From: Planctomycetota bacterium | Lineage (GTDB): Bacteria > Planctomycetota > Phycisphaerae > Phycisphaerales > UBA1924 | Direction of reading: 5' to 3' | Length of the DNA: 64,000 nt | Assembly: GCA_014584315.1 (NCBI GenBank) | Contig: JACTNA010000027.1 | Location: 1-64,000, forward strand | In this document: piece after piece, positions 45,384 to 58,020 of the stretch | Layout of the letters: the number at the start of each line of letters is the position of its first letter | How positions within the stretch are numbered: the stretch's first letter is position 1 | Notes under the pieces: model-generated | Databases searched by the model: none | What the model was told of the DNA's origin: nothing | What the model saw: the letters and a program-made list of their open reading frames with translations, nothing else | Position numbers and translations under genes: made by a program

Positions 45384-47624
45384 TCAGGTTCGTCTGCGCC
45401 GATTGGCGAGGATGCCGTGCGCGGCGAAGCAGGCGATCGTCGATGGTGCGGGCACGACACGGACGCCGACGCCCCGGTTCGAGTAGACGACCTTGAAGTA
45501 AAGGTCATCGTCGATCTGCGCTCCGAGGACCGCGCCGAATCGGCCTTCGAGCGCATCGGCGACGAGGAGGCGAACGTAGTCGCCTTCGGTCGGGAACGAG
45601 CCGTCGGCGAGGCGCAGGTCGAGGACCGCGCCGTGGCCGTCGCCGTCGGGGTCGAGGAAGACCGTGCCGCGAACACGGAGGCGGTCGGCGATGATCTCTC
45701 CGCCCGGGGCGAGGATTGCGATGTCGGCGATGAGGGCGGCATCGTCGTGTGTGATGAGATCGCCGATGATGGTGAGTCGGCCGATGCCGTCGCCGGGGGA
45801 GAGGCTGGCGCCCGCGCGTGCGATGAGTTCGGCGGCGACTCGGCCCTCGCCGGAGAGGTCCGCGCCGATGAGGTGGTAGGTGCCGGTGACGATGAGGTCG
45901 CCCCCGCCGAGCGAGGTGCGGCCGGTCTCCTGGACGAGGTCGCCGTTGATGGTGAGCGAGGTCTTCTGGCGGGGCCTGTTGCCGTTGGTGTCGCCGATGA
46001 AGAGTTCGCCCTCGACGGTGAGCGAGTCGATGGTCTCGAGCGTGCGGCCGTTGAGGAGCGCGAGCCGTCCGTTGGACTCGATGACGGAGAGGTTCCGCAG
46101 GCCGTCCTCGTCGTTCTCGTTGAGGAAGAGCGAGTCGGGCCCGTCGAGCGTGAGGTCGGAGGCGATGCGCTCGACGTCTGCGTTGTCGAAGACGAGTTGT
46201 CCGGTGACGTTGAAGATGCCGCCGGTGAAGACGCCGCCGCTGAAGTTGGTGAGCTCGAATCCCGGCGCGACGCGGAAGCGTGAGTCCGGCCCGACGGTGA
46301 GGGCGCCGTCGCCGTCGACGGTCATGTCGGCCGCGGTGGTGAAGTCGCGACCGTTGGTGACGGCGAACTCGCCGCCGGCGGCGACGGTGTGAAGGCCCGT
46401 GAGGCCGCTCGGCTCGCCGCCGATCGCGCTATCGACCACGTCGGAGGCGGCGCCGTCGAGGACGAGCCGGCTGGCGACGGTGGTGATGGCCGCGCCGTCG
46501 AAGGCGAGCGTGCCGGCGACGAGGAACTCGCCGTCGCTGAGCGTGCCCGCGGAGAAGTTGACGAGGGGCGTTCCGCTCTGCACTTCGAAGCGGCTGCCCG
46601 CGCCGACGCCGAGCGTGCCGAGGTTCTCGAACTGGGGGCCTGCGGTGGTGAAGACGGCGGCGTCCTGCACGGCCAACCGCGCGCCCGCGTCGTTGAGTTC
46701 GACCCCTTCGAAGCCGAGGAAGGTCGCGCCCGCTCCGGCGAGCAGCACGTCGGCCTGGTTCGTGAGGACGCTGACGCCGTCGAAATGGAGCGTGGAGCCG
46801 TTGACGATCTCCCAGACGCCGCCGGCGAGCGTGTTGCCGGAGACGTTGTCGACGGCGTTGGCGCGCAGGGTTGCGGCCTCGACGCGGACGGTGCCGTTGT
46901 TGGCGAAGGCGACGTCCTCGATGAACGACTCGCCGCTGCCGAGCGCCTTGGTGAGCGTGCCTTCGACGGTGAATGAGCCTTGGCCGCCGATGCCGGTCCA
47001 GAACAAGCGCTGATCGTTCTCGATGGTGAAGCCGGCGCCCTGGGCGATGGTGAAGGTCGAGCCGTTCTGGAAGCCGAGGTCGGCGGTCCCTCGCCATGCG
47101 CCCTCGCTGCCGCGGTGGTCGATGTCGCTGTCGCAGATGTCGTCGCCGGACACGCTGTCGATGATGAACTTGCCCTGGGTGCGGAGCGTGCTGCGCTGGA
47201 AGAAGACGTCGGAGAGCGTGGCGTCGCCGAAGACCTCGATCTCGCCCCCCGCGGGGTTGCTGGTGATGAACGAGTCGATGAAGTCGAACGTGCCGTTCAC
47301 GGTGAGCGCGTTGGTGAGCAGGTCGAGGCGGCCGTCGGTCGCGGCCATGCGGAAGTCGTTGATGGTGAAGGACGAGTCGAGCGAGACGATGTAGACGCCT
47401 CCGAGATCGACAACGGCATTGAACGTGCCGTCGAGGGGCGCGCCGTTGTCCCAGTTGCCGGGGTCGCTCCAGTCGCCGTCAACGATGGACGTCCAGGTCG
47501 TCGTCGTCTGTGCCGAGGCGTGGCTCGCGATGGAGGCCGACAGCCCGGCGACGGCCGCCACGACGACGGCGCGACCCGTCCGCGACACGGCCCGGACATG
47601 GGCACCCTGACCACGATCAGCCAT
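45384..47624 (-). CDS. Secreted autotransporter-like repeat protein with PEP-CTERM-like tail
   Basis: 746 residues. Signal peptide ([20 protein letters not shown]), then many beta-helical repeats of 40-60 residues (for example [52 protein letters not shown]), like pectin-lyase-fold surface proteins. It ends [17 protein letters not shown] then NRRRRT: a degenerate PEP-CTERM sorting signal, with PAP instead of PEP, a hydrophobic stretch and a basic tail. It is probably surface-sorted by an exosortase system. GGAGATC precedes ATG 47624. Confidence 0.75.
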   Translation of the reverse strand: MADRGQGAHVRAVSRTGRAVVVAAVAGLSASIASHASAQTTTTWTSIVDGDWSDPGNWDNGAPLDGTFNAVVDLGGVYIVSLDSSFTINDFRMAATDGRLDLLTNALTVNGTFDFIDSFITSNPAGGEIEVFGDATLSDVFFQRSTLRTQGKFIIDSVSGDDICDSDIDHRGSEGAWRGTADLGFQNGSTFTIAQGAGFTIENDQRLFWTGIGGQGSFTVEGTLTKALGSGESFIEDVAFANNGTVRVEAATLRANAVDNVSGNTLAGGVWEIVNGSTLHFDGVSVLTNQADVLLAGAGATFLGFEGVELNDAGARLAVQDAAVFTTAGPQFENLGTLGVGAGSRFEVQSGTPLVNFSAGTLSDGEFLVAGTLAFDGAAITTVASRLVLDGAASDVVDSAIGGEPSGLTGLHTVAAGGEFAVTNGRDFTTAADMTVDGDGALTVGPDSRFRVAPGFELTNFSGGVFTGGIFNVTGQLVFDNADVERIASDLTLDGPDSLFLNENDEDGLRNLSVIESNGRLALLNGRTLETIDSLTVEGELFIGDTNGNRPRQKTSLTINGDLVQETGRTSLGGGDLIVTGTYHLIGADLSGEGRVAAELIARAGASLSPGDGIGRLTIIGDLITHDDAALIADIAILAPGGEIIADRLRVRGTVFLDPDGDGHGAVLDLRLADGSFPTEGDYVRLLVADALEGRFGAVLGAQIDDDLYFKVVYSNRGVGVRVVPAPSTIACFAAHGILANRRRRT

Positions 47625-47715
47625 GAGTTGATCTCCTCTCTCGAACGGGCCGGCGCGCACGGACAACCTGCCTCGGCCAAGCCGCCGCCACGGTACCGCG
47701 GACCCAAGGTCCGAT

Positions 47716-50394
<2,679 letters not shown>

Positions 50395-50404
50395 CGGGGC
50401 CACC

Positions 50405-51031
50405 TCACGACGAGGAGAAGAACTGCGACGCGGAGCCGAGCAGTTCGCGGAGTCGCTCGTGGGCGCGCGCCCGGAGCATGTAGACCGCGCCCGGAGACCG
50501 CCCGACTTCCGCCGCCACTTCCTCGACCGGCCTGCCGTCGAGATCGTACAGGCGGATGACCCTCTCGTAGACACCCGGGAGTTTCGCGAGCGCACGGTCG
50601 AGGGCGGCATTCGCCTCTTCGCGGGCGGCCATGCGGCTCGGTGTCGTGTAGGTCATCCCCAGCAACTCGACCAGTTGCGCCATCGAGTCCGCGTTCGGAC
50701 CTGCCCGGACGCGCCTGCGCGGGTCGGGCCGCTTGTCGGCCTCCATGGCGCGCACGGCGTCGATCAGGTTGTTCTCCGCGAGCCGCGTCACCCACGCGAG
50801 GAAGCCCGACACGCCGCCGGTCGTGAAGCCGCGGAACCGCATGACGGCCTCGATGTAGGTGACCTGCATCAGGTCGTCCTCGTCGATGGAGGACCGCATG
50901 GCCGGGGGCAGTTTCTCGCCCAGCCGACGCCGGACCATCGGCCCGACCGCGTCGAGTAGCCTGACGAGGGCCTCGCGGTCGCCGGCGCGGGCCGCTTCGA
51001 GCGTCGGTTCAAGGTCGTTCGCCCCCGACAT
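50405..51031 (-). CDS. ECF RNA polymerase sigma factor
   Basis: 208 residues. Region 2 (ALVRLLDAVGPMVRRRL, then DEDDLMQVTYIEAVMRFRGF) and region 4 (ALAKLPGVYERVIRLYDLDG, PVEEVAAEVGRSPGAVYML) are clear. A sigma factor followed by a transmembrane Ser/Thr kinase is a frequent planctomycete pairing, in which the kinase is thought to control sigma activity. ATG has GGGAGG upstream, and TAGAAT about 45 bp before it could be its -10 box. Confidence 0.88.
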   Translation of the reverse strand: MSGANDLEPTLEAARAGDREALVRLLDAVGPMVRRRLGEKLPPAMRSSIDEDDLMQVTYIEAVMRFRGFTTGGVSGFLAWVTRLAENNLIDAVRAMEADKRPDPRRRVRAGPNADSMAQLVELLGMTYTTPSRMAAREEANAALDRALAKLPGVYERVIRLYDLDGRPVEEVAAEVGRSPGAVYMLRARAHERLRELLGSASQFFSSS

Positions 51032-51142
51032 CAGTGCCTCCCGGATGACGGGGCAAGGTTCCCCGTGCCGGGGATTCTACCAAGGCCGATGGGCGGTGCT
51101 TCTGCGCGCCCCGGCGGCTCGGGCGTGCGACGCTGTTCGGGT

Positions 51143-51610
51143 TCAGCGTCGTCGCGTCATGGCTCTGTCGATGTCGCGCTGCATCTCGCGTTCGGCGATG
51201 CGCTTTCGTTTGTCGCTCTTGCCCCGGCCGCGTCCGAGGCCGATGAGCACCTTCGCGAAGCCCTCCTTGAAGTAGATCCGCAAGGGAACGATGGTCATGC
51301 CCTTCTGATCGACCTGGCGGGCGAGTTTCTCGATCTCGCGCCGGTGCGCGAGGAGGCGGCGTGAGCGGGTCGGCTCGTGCGCGCCCGGCGCGGGCGGGTA
51401 CTCGGCGATGTTCACGCCGAGCAGCGTGAGCCGAGGGGGCGAGCCCTCCACCACGACGTAGCCCTCGGCCAGCGAGACCTTGCCGGCGCGGATGCTCTTG
51501 ACCTCGGAGCCGAGCAGCGCGATACCGCACTCGAGCGAGTCCAGAATCTCGTAGTCGTGCCGCGCCCGGCGGTTCTCGATGTTCGGCGTGCCCGCCCTGC
51601 CTCTGGCCAT
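51143..51610 (-). CDS. smpB: SsrA-binding protein SmpB
   Basis: 155 residues. NIENRRARHDYEILDSLECG, VSLAEGYVVV, LRIYFKEGFAKVLIGLGRG and the basic tail KRKRIAEREMQRDIDRAM are typical. It delivers tmRNA to stalled ribosomes for trans-translation. ATG 51610 has ACGGAGCGGGC upstream; the same frame is open further but without similarity. I see no tmRNA in the window. Confidence 0.92.
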   Translation of the reverse strand: MARGRAGTPNIENRRARHDYEILDSLECGIALLGSEVKSIRAGKVSLAEGYVVVEGSPPRLTLLGVNIAEYPPAPGAHEPTRSRRLLAHRREIEKLARQVDQKGMTIVPLRIYFKEGFAKVLIGLGRGRGKSDKRKRIAEREMQRDIDRAMTRRR

Positions 51611-51718
51611 GCCCGCTCCGTGCGACGCACAATCCCACGATCGGCTGCATCCGATCGACGACCCGCACGATAGACTCATGTGAGGCCCCTCTTCGCCCCG
51701 GGGCCACGGAGCCTCGCC

Positions 51719-52930
51719 ATGACGCGGAATCGTTGGATCCTTCCCTGGACCGCTCTCCTTCTCACCGCCGGCGCGGCGTTCGCCCAGCCCACGGAAGCCG
51801 CCCTCAAGGTTCTGCGGGCCGCCGACGACGCGACGAAGGCGGTGCAGGCACTGTCGTATTCGGCACGCCACGAGGGGTTCGGCGTTCGCGCACTGACCGA
51901 TCCGGTGGTGGTGGGGTCCGTCACGCTGGCCCGCAACCCTTCGTTCGAGGCCTACCCCGCCAAGGTCCGATACCAGGGCTCCGCGTGGAACCCCACGTCG
52001 CCAACGCCGCTCGTCTTCGCCTCCGCGTTCGACGGCGAGACCGCGTACCTGATCAATCACGAGGGCAAGTTGTTTGTGTCGGGCGACGGCACGGGCCAGG
52101 GGCTTCGGCTGCTCTACGTCGGCGACAGGATGCTGCTGACCGAGTTCGCCAGCGCGGAGCCGTTCAAGGACGAGATCGAGGCCAAGGTGGCCGACCTCGA
52201 GGGGCGAGCGTTCGTCAACGGCGTTCTCTGCAACGTGGTGTACGTGGAGTACCGTGATGACCCGGAGACTTCGAAGGCGCGCTGGTACTTCGGGGCGGAG
52301 GACTCCCTGCCGCGGCGGGTGGAGCGACTGACCGAGATCAACGGGCGGAGCGGGGCGACCGTCGTTTCTCTGTCGGAACTGCGCGTGCTGGACGAGGCGG
52401 AAGAGTCGCTGTTCCGGCTCGAAGCGCCGGAAGGGTTCGAGACCAGGCGGATCGAGCCGCGGCAGACCGCCCGCCCGCCCGCGCCGGAACTGCACGCGGT
52501 TGGTACGTCGGCTCCGGACTGGACGCTCAAGGACGCCGCCGGGAACACGCACTCGCTCGCGGATTTTCGCGGGAAAGTCGTGCTGCTGGACTTCTGGGCG
52601 ACCTGGTGCGGGCCGTGCAAGCAGGCGATGCCGAGCATCCAGCGGTTGCACGAGCGGTTTGCCGGCCGACCGGTGGCGGTGTTCGGCCTGAGTTGCTTCG
52701 AGCGTCCGGGCGCGGACCCGGCCGGGTACATGGCGGAGAGCAACTTCACGTACGGCCTGCTGTTGGACGGGACCGACGTGGCCATGGCCTACAACGTGGC
52801 GGCAATCCCGACGTTCTACCTGATCGGCTTCGACGGGACGATCATCCACCGCGAGACCGGCTACACGCCCAAGAAGGAGGCCGAACTCGCCAAGGTCATC
52901 GAGGACTACCTCCAGTCCCAGGGCAAGTAA
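51719..52930 (+). CDS. TlpA-like thioredoxin with DUF2092-like N-terminus
   Basis: 403 residues. Signal peptide ILPWTALLLTAGAAFAQ, then a DUF2092-like region (ALKVLRAADDATKAVQALSY, ERLTEINGRSGATVV), and from about residue 265 a redoxin domain with WCGPC (DFWATWCGPCKQAMPS) and cis-Pro AAIPTFYLIG. It is probably a periplasmic disulfide reductase or copper/haem-maturation helper. A GTG 39 bp upstream is in frame but only adds residues before the signal. TAGACT at 51671 may be its -10 box. Confidence 0.82.
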   Translation: MTRNRWILPWTALLLTAGAAFAQPTEAALKVLRAADDATKAVQALSYSARHEGFGVRALTDPVVVGSVTLARNPSFEAYPAKVRYQGSAWNPTSPTPLVFASAFDGETAYLINHEGKLFVSGDGTGQGLRLLYVGDRMLLTEFASAEPFKDEIEAKVADLEGRAFVNGVLCNVVYVEYRDDPETSKARWYFGAEDSLPRRVERLTEINGRSGATVVSLSELRVLDEAEESLFRLEAPEGFETRRIEPRQTARPPAPELHAVGTSAPDWTLKDAAGNTHSLADFRGKVVLLDFWATWCGPCKQAMPSIQRLHERFAGRPVAVFGLSCFERPGADPAGYMAESNFTYGLLLDGTDVAMAYNVAAIPTFYLIGFDGTIIHRETGYTPKKEAELAKVIEDYLQSQGK

Positions 52931-52943
52931 GGCCGCCCGCGCC

Positions 52944-53658
52944 GTGCTGACCGTCGCGATCCAGTTCCCGGAAGCGGTCTTCGCCGTTCTCGGCATCCTC
53001 GTGTTCGCCGCCATCGCGTGGGCGGCCCATCTCGCGTCGGTGAGACGGCGCGAGGCGCTGGCCGCGCTCGCGGATCGGCTCGGCCTGCGCTTCGACGCCG
53101 GGCGCGACCGCCGACATGACGACGAATACTCGCACTTCGAGGTCTTTCGCCAGGGCCACTCGAGGGCGGCGTACGACACGATCTGGGGGACGCTCGCGAT
53201 CGCCGGGCGCGACTGCCGCATCAAGACGGGCGATTTCACGTACACCGAGAACCACGGCAAGTCCGCCACGACCTACAACCTCTCGTACCTCATCCTGCAC
53301 CTGCCGTTCGAAGCCGTGCCCGACCTGCTGATCCGGCGCGAGGGCGTGTTCGACAAACTCGCCGGGGCGTTCGGCTTCCCGGACATCAACTTCGAGTCCT
53401 CCGAGTTCAGCCGCCGGTTCCACGTTCGGTGCCGGGACCGGAAGTTCGCCTACGGCGTCGTGACGCCACGGATGATGGAGTTCCTGCTGGCCACCGATCC
53501 GGGCGTCATCGACGTCGAACGCGGGCGCCTGTGCATGACGGACGGGACGCGGCGTTGGACGCCGGAGGAGTTCGAGGCCCGCATCCGCTGGGTCGCGGAC
53601 TTCCTTGCCCGTTTGGCCGGACCACGTGACGGCCGAACTGGACGCCCGCCCACGCTGA
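52944..53658 (+). pseudogene. Hypothetical protein with an apparent single-base frameshift near its 3' end
   Basis: From a GTG just after the tlpA-like stop the frame is coherent (about 220 codons; DAGRDRRHDDEYSHFEVFRQ, KSATTYNLSYLILHLPFEAV, RGRLCMTDGTRRWTPEEFEA) with an N-terminal membrane helix. At the T-run 53612-53614 the frame must shift to continue: dropping one T gives ARWPDHVTAELDARPR and a stop at 53658, just before the second lemA. As read, the frame instead runs on to 53825 through lemA in a non-coding frame. This is a sequencing error or a genuine frameshift. Family not recognised. Confidence 0.65.
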
Positions 53659-53670
53659 CCCCGAGGTTGG

Positions 53671-53676
53671 TATTCT
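53671..53676 (+). promoter_or_regulatory. TATTCT box 7 bp before the second lemA start
   Basis: TATTCT, TCCCGCC, then GTG 53684. It fits the leaderless pattern seen at five other genes. Confidence 0.4.
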
Positions 53677-53683
53677 TCCCGCC

Positions 53684-54253
53684 GTGGAAGGTGTCCTCGT
53701 CGCGGTCGTGGTGTCCGCTCTCGTCCTGCTCGTGCCGGGCGTGTGGTTCATCGCCACGTACAACCGGTTCGTGCGGCTGCGGCAGCACATCCGGGAGTCG
53801 TGGTCGGGGATCGACGTGGAACTGAAGCGGCGTTACGACCTGATCCCGAATCTCGTGGAGACGGTGCGCGGCTACGCCAGGCACGAACGCGAAACGCTCG
53901 AACTGGTGACCCGCCTGCGCGATCAGGCCATGACCCCGCACCGCTCGGCGTCGGAACAGGGTGTTGACGAGTCCGCTCTTGCGCTGGGGCTGAAGCGGCT
54001 GTTCGCGCTGGCGGAGGCGTACCCCGCGCTGAAGGCGGACTCGCAGTTTCTTGCGCTGCAGAAGGAACTGGCCAACACCGAGGACCGGATCGCGGCGGCG
54101 AGGCGGTTCTTCAATGCCAACGTGCGCGAGATGAACCAGTTGCGCGGGACGTTCCCGACGAACCTGGTCGGGGCCATGATGGGCGTCGCGCCGGCGTCGT
54201 TCTTCGAACTCTCCGGCGAGGCGGAGCGCGTGGTGCCGCGCGTCGCCGTGTGA
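53684..54253 (+). CDS. lemA: LemA family protein (second copy)
   Basis: 189 residues. N-terminal membrane helix (VLVAVVVSALVLLVPGVWF), ATYNRFVRLRQHIRESW, DVELKRRYDLIPNLVETVRG, and the tail LRGTFPTNLVGAMMGVAPASF. It is clearly paralogous to the copy at 22417 but without an HtpX protease next to it. Its partner may be the frameshifted gene upstream. GTG start, with no Shine-Dalgarno but a TATTCT box 7 bp upstream. Confidence 0.85.
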   Translation: MEGVLVAVVVSALVLLVPGVWFIATYNRFVRLRQHIRESWSGIDVELKRRYDLIPNLVETVRGYARHERETLELVTRLRDQAMTPHRSASEQGVDESALALGLKRLFALAEAYPALKADSQFLALQKELANTEDRIAAARRFFNANVREMNQLRGTFPTNLVGAMMGVAPASFFELSGEAERVVPRVAV

Positions 54254-54271
54254 TCCGTGCTCTCAGTCCGG

Positions 54272-54994
54272 CTACCCCAGGGCTATCCGGTTCCGCAGGA
54301 CGCCGACGCGCTCGATCTCGACTTCCACGACGTCGCCACCCCGCAGCCACACCTGCGGGGTGCGCGCCATGCCGACGCCGCCGGGGGTCCCGGTGAGGAT
54401 GAGCGTGCCCGGCGGCAGGGTCGTGCCGCGAGAGAGTTCGGCGATCACGCGGGCGACCGGGAAGATCATGTTCGCGGTGGTGTCGTCCTGCATGCTCTCG
54501 CCGTTGACGCGGCAGGCGATCCGCAGGCGCTGCGGGTCCGCGATCTCGGCGGCCGGGACGAGCCGCGGGCCGACGGGGCAGAACGTGTCGAAACTCTTGC
54601 CTCGCCAGAACTGCCCGCCGGCGCCTTTCTTCTGCCACCAGCGGGCGCTCACGTCGTTGGCGCAGCAGTAGCCGAGCACGACCGCGAGGGCCTCGGACTC
54701 GGGCGTGTCGTGCGCGGGCCCGGCGAGCACGACGCCGAGTTCGGCTTCGAAATCGGTTTGCTCGCCGCCGGTGGCGGGATCGCGGCAGCAGGGGGGGATC
54801 AGGACGTCGTCGCCGTGCAGGCACAGCGCGCCGAGGCTCTTGGTGAAGACCATCGGACGGTCGGGAACATCCGCGCCCTGCTCGTGGGCGTGCTCGGCGT
54901 AGTTGCGTCCGATGCCGATCACCTGGCGGATGGGCAGAACGTTGCCTCCGCTCAGCCGAACGCCGATGCCCCAGTCAAGCCGGACGAACTCCAT
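54272..54994 (-). CDS. Fumarylacetoacetate hydrolase family protein
   Basis: 240 residues. IRQVIGIGRNYAEHAHEQG at the N-terminus, metal ligand segment DFEAELGVVLAG (Glu pair), NDVSARWWQ, KSFDTFCPVGP and LILTGTPGGVGMART. The family includes 2-hydroxyhepta-2,4-diene-1,7-dioate isomerases and acylpyruvases; the exact substrate is unclear. ATG 54994 is supported by a TAGACT box 5 bp upstream; an alternative ATG at 55027 adds 11 residues. Confidence 0.82.
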   Translation of the reverse strand: MEFVRLDWGIGVRLSGGNVLPIRQVIGIGRNYAEHAHEQGADVPDRPMVFTKSLGALCLHGDDVLIPPCCRDPATGGEQTDFEAELGVVLAGPAHDTPESEALAVVLGYCCANDVSARWWQKKGAGGQFWRGKSFDTFCPVGPRLVPAAEIADPQRLRIACRVNGESMQDDTTANMIFPVARVIAELSRGTTLPPGTLILTGTPGGVGMARTPQVWLRGGDVVEVEIERVGVLRNRIALG

Positions 54995-54999
54995 GCCGG

Positions 55000-55005
55000 A
55001 GTCTA
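55000..55005 (-). promoter_or_regulatory. TAGACT box 5 bp before the FAH-family start
   Basis: On the minus strand TAGACT, CCGGC, then ATG 54994. It also decides between this start and the upstream ATG at 55027. Confidence 0.45.
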
Positions 55006-55062
55006 CCCGCCAGGGGATGGCGACCACCCGGGTTCACGCCCGCTGTTCGCCTCACCGCGGCG

Positions 55063-55995
55063 TCACCCGACGATCTCGACTTCGCCGATCTCGGGGCAGA
55101 GTCCCGCCGCCCCGGCCTCGGCGAACAGGACGCGCAGGGCCTCGCGGCCGGCATCGCCCATGTCTTCGGACATGGGGCTGACGTACATCGAGAGGTAGCG
55201 ATCGACCAGCGCATCGTCGCGCCACTCCGGGCGGTTGTCGGCGTGGAGGAGGAGAAGTCTTCGGCAATCGTCGCGGTGGGCACGGGCGAACCTCACGGAT
55301 TCGCCCAACATGCCGGCGACCCGCTCGACGGTGCCGCCGCCGAAGCGCAGGTCGAGGTCTCGTCGGACGACGTTCAGCCCGAGCGGAAGCGGGATGCCCT
55401 TCTCGCGTGCCCACCACTGGCCGAGGTTGGCGACCTCGCGCAGGCCGACGGACTCGAAGGTCAGTTGTGCTTCGTGGATGAGCAGGCCGGCGTCGGCCTC
55501 GCCGTTGGCGACCATGTCGGGGATGAGGTCGAATCTCGCCTCGACGAAGCGCGGCCTGTGGCCGAGGAGGAGTGAAAGGGCCATGAACGCGGTGGTGTCC
55601 GCGCCGGGGATGGCGACGAGCGGAAACTCGTCGCGCAGGTTCTCCTCGCCGGTGATGGGGGAATCTCCCTTCACGACGACGCGCGGGCCGTAGCCCTCAC
55701 CGAAGGAGCCGCCGCACGCGGTGACGACATAGCGATCGCTGATGAACGGGTATGTGGCGGCGCTGACGGCGGTGGCGTCCAGGTCGCCCTGTCGGAAGGC
55801 ACGCTTGTTGAGTTCGTGGACGTCGTCCGCCAGCGTGTCGAAGGTGAACGGCGCGGTGTTCACGCGCGGCTCGCCCGCGCTGCCTTCGACGGGGCTTCCG
55901 CTCGGGTCGCGCATGCCCGTGAGGGGCCACCACATGGCCATATCGTCGCCGTCGGGAGAGTGCCCGAGGGTGAGTGTGGTTGCGTCCGTGCTCAT
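55063..55995 (-). CDS. mqnD: 1,4-dihydroxy-6-naphthoate synthase (MqnD)
   Basis: 310 residues. TLGHSPDGDDMAMWWPL near the start, TAVSAATYPFISDRY, VAIPGADTTAFMALSLLLG and DMVANGEADAGLLIHEAQLTF follow the MqnA/MqnD fold, and the length and DAGLLIHE motif favour MqnD. It acts late in the futalosine route to menaquinone, producing 1,4-dihydroxy-6-naphthoate. ATG 55995 has GGAGGAG upstream. It implies a menaquinone-based respiratory chain for the nos cluster. Other mqn genes are not in the window. Confidence 0.82.
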   Translation of the reverse strand: MSTDATTLTLGHSPDGDDMAMWWPLTGMRDPSGSPVEGSAGEPRVNTAPFTFDTLADDVHELNKRAFRQGDLDATAVSAATYPFISDRYVVTACGGSFGEGYGPRVVVKGDSPITGEENLRDEFPLVAIPGADTTAFMALSLLLGHRPRFVEARFDLIPDMVANGEADAGLLIHEAQLTFESVGLREVANLGQWWAREKGIPLPLGLNVVRRDLDLRFGGGTVERVAGMLGESVRFARAHRDDCRRLLLLHADNRPEWRDDALVDRYLSMYVSPMSEDMGDAGREALRVLFAEAGAAGLCPEIGEVEIVG

Positions 55996-56253
55996 GACCC
56001 GGCCAGGCTCCTCCAGCAGCGACGCGATTCCTCTCGACCACGGGCGGTCTCGCCGCGCCGCAATCCGACACATCGGCATACGCGATGCCGTTCCCCGCGA
56101 AGCCCCTCAGGTTCGATACAGAGGCCTACGCACGGCACGAGTCCGAGTTCCGCATCGAGGGTCCATCGGCGGCGGCGCAGTCGTGCGGGCGATAGGGCAT
56201 GACCCGGAAATCCCCTGAGCACGGCGCGTCCAATGGGGTGGAACCGAGGGCAA

Positions 56254-57753
56254 TCATCCGAAAATGCGCATTTGCTCGCTCTCGATGACGATGCCGGTTT
56301 CGGGCTTGTCCGGGTCGAGGCGGTAGCGGCCGTCCCAGCACGCGGTGCAGTAGTCGGCCGACGGGCGCGACATGCAACTGAGCAGGCCTTCGAGCGAGAG
56401 ATAGTGCAGCGAGTCCACGCCGAGGTAGGCGCGGATGTCCTCGACGGACCGGCCGTGCGCGATGAGCTGCTCGCGCGTTGCGAAGTCGATGCCGAAGTAG
56501 CACGGGTGCAGGATCGGGGGACAGGAGATTCGCAGATGGATCTCCTTGGCTCCGGCCTGGCGGATCTGCTGCATCTTCTCGCGGGTTGTCGTGCCGCGGA
56601 CGATGGAGTCGTCGACGACGACGATGCGTCGGCCGCGCACGATCTCGGAGATGACGTTGAGTTTCAGGCGAACCGCCGCCCTGCGCTCGTCCTGCGTGGG
56701 CTTGATGAAGGTCCGGCCCACGTACCGGTTGGGGACGATGCCCTCGCGGTACGTCAGGCCGCTGCGACGGGCGAACCCGGCGGCGGCGGATCGCCCTGAA
56801 TCGGGCATGGGCATCACCCAGTCGGCGTCGGCGGGGGCCTCATCGGCGAGTCGCTCACCCAGCCGTTCGCGGACCTCCTGCACGTTCTGTCCGAAGAGGA
56901 CGCTCGCGGGGCTGGCGAAATAGACGTGCTCGAAGGCGCAGTGCGCCAGCCGATCCGCCGGGGCCGCGAACCGCCGGCTCTCGACGCCCCTGTCGCTGAG
57001 CGTCACGATCTCGCCCGGCTCGACCTCGCGGACGAACCGTGCGCCGACGACGTCGAACGCGACCGTCTCGCTCGCGACCACGGGCGATCGCCGCCCATCG
57101 CGCTCGAGCTCGCCGAGGACGAGCGGGCGCCAGCCCCACGGGTCGCGGGCTGCTTCGATGCGGTCGGGGAAGAGAAAGACCAGGCTGAACGCCCCCTGCA
57201 ATCGGCGCAGCGTGGCCGCGACGGGGTCCGGCGCCTTCTGCTGCCGCGGCGAAGCGAGCAGGTGAACGACCACCTCGGTGTCGCTGGTCGTGTGGAAAAG
57301 GTGGCCTTGTTCCTCGAACGCCGCGCGCAGGGCCGCGCCGTTGATCAGGTTGCCGTTGTGCGCGACCGCGACCTGCCCTCCGACGTAGGACTCGAGGAGC
57401 GGCTGGGCGTTGCACGCGAGCGAGCCGCCGAAGGTCGAGTAGCGGGTGTGCCCGATCGCCCCCGCTCGCCCGGCCGACCCCAGCGCGCCCATCGCGTGCC
57501 TGTCGAAGACGTCCGGGACGAGGCCCATGCCGGTGTGACCGCTGAGGCGCTCGCCGTCGGAGACGGCGATGCCGGCGGACTCCTGACCGCGGTGCTGCTG
57601 GGCGTAGAGGCCGAGGTACGCGAGGTCCGCGGGGCGGTCGTGCCCCCAGACCCCGAAGACGCCGCACTTCTCCTTCGCCTCGGGTTCCACGCCCACCTCC
57701 CGCGGCCGTTGGGCCGGATCGCGCAGGACCGAGAGGTGGATCGTCCTTGCCAT
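56254..57753 (-). CDS. purF: Amidophosphoribosyltransferase PurF
   Basis: 499 residues. The 29-residue lead ends just before Cys30 in EKCGVFGVWGHD, the catalytic N-terminal nucleophile after propeptide cleavage. GLYAQQHRGQESAGIAV, then the phosphoribosyltransferase segment RRIVVVDDSIVRGTTTREKM, and a C-terminal C-rich region around YCTACWDGRY. It makes 5-phosphoribosylamine from PRPP and glutamine in purine synthesis. TATAGT about 50 bp upstream may be its promoter. Confidence 0.93.
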   Translation of the reverse strand: MARTIHLSVLRDPAQRPREVGVEPEAKEKCGVFGVWGHDRPADLAYLGLYAQQHRGQESAGIAVSDGERLSGHTGMGLVPDVFDRHAMGALGSAGRAGAIGHTRYSTFGGSLACNAQPLLESYVGGQVAVAHNGNLINGAALRAAFEEQGHLFHTTSDTEVVVHLLASPRQQKAPDPVAATLRRLQGAFSLVFLFPDRIEAARDPWGWRPLVLGELERDGRRSPVVASETVAFDVVGARFVREVEPGEIVTLSDRGVESRRFAAPADRLAHCAFEHVYFASPASVLFGQNVQEVRERLGERLADEAPADADWVMPMPDSGRSAAAGFARRSGLTYREGIVPNRYVGRTFIKPTQDERRAAVRLKLNVISEIVRGRRIVVVDDSIVRGTTTREKMQQIRQAGAKEIHLRISCPPILHPCYFGIDFATREQLIAHGRSVEDIRAYLGVDSLHYLSLEGLLSCMSRPSADYCTACWDGRYRLDPDKPETGIVIESEQMRIFG

Positions 57754-58020
57754 GCGGAGCGGGGAGTGCGGGGAGCGGGCCGCGACCGTTCAGCCGCGGT
57801 CGCCTCACTATAGCGAATCGCCGCCTCCTGACGGTCTCGGAGCGGTTTCCTGCCCGGAGTTTCCGGATTTGACCGCACTTCGGAGGTGTCCTTCAATAGG
57901 CGGCCCCAGCCCGGATCGACCCCCGCCCGCAGCCGCGGCCACCGGGACGATCGCCACCGCGGGGCCTGAGCAGTCCCGTGGCACCCCCCGGCCCCATGCC
58001 GGAGAAGGACGGAGAATCAG
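57754..58020. other. Intergenic region between purF and rpsD
   Basis: 267 bp without a gene. It holds the probable purF promoter (TATAGT on the minus strand) and the leader of rpsD, which includes a GC-rich inverted segment near 57985-58003 and GAAGGACGGAG before the ATG. I do not see a recognisable S4 autoregulatory leader. Confidence 0.4.

Noticed and set aside
43199..45496. 765-codon plus-strand frame continuing from the RHS segment across argG
   Set aside because: After about 43887 the translation loses all RHS character and is simply antisense to argG.
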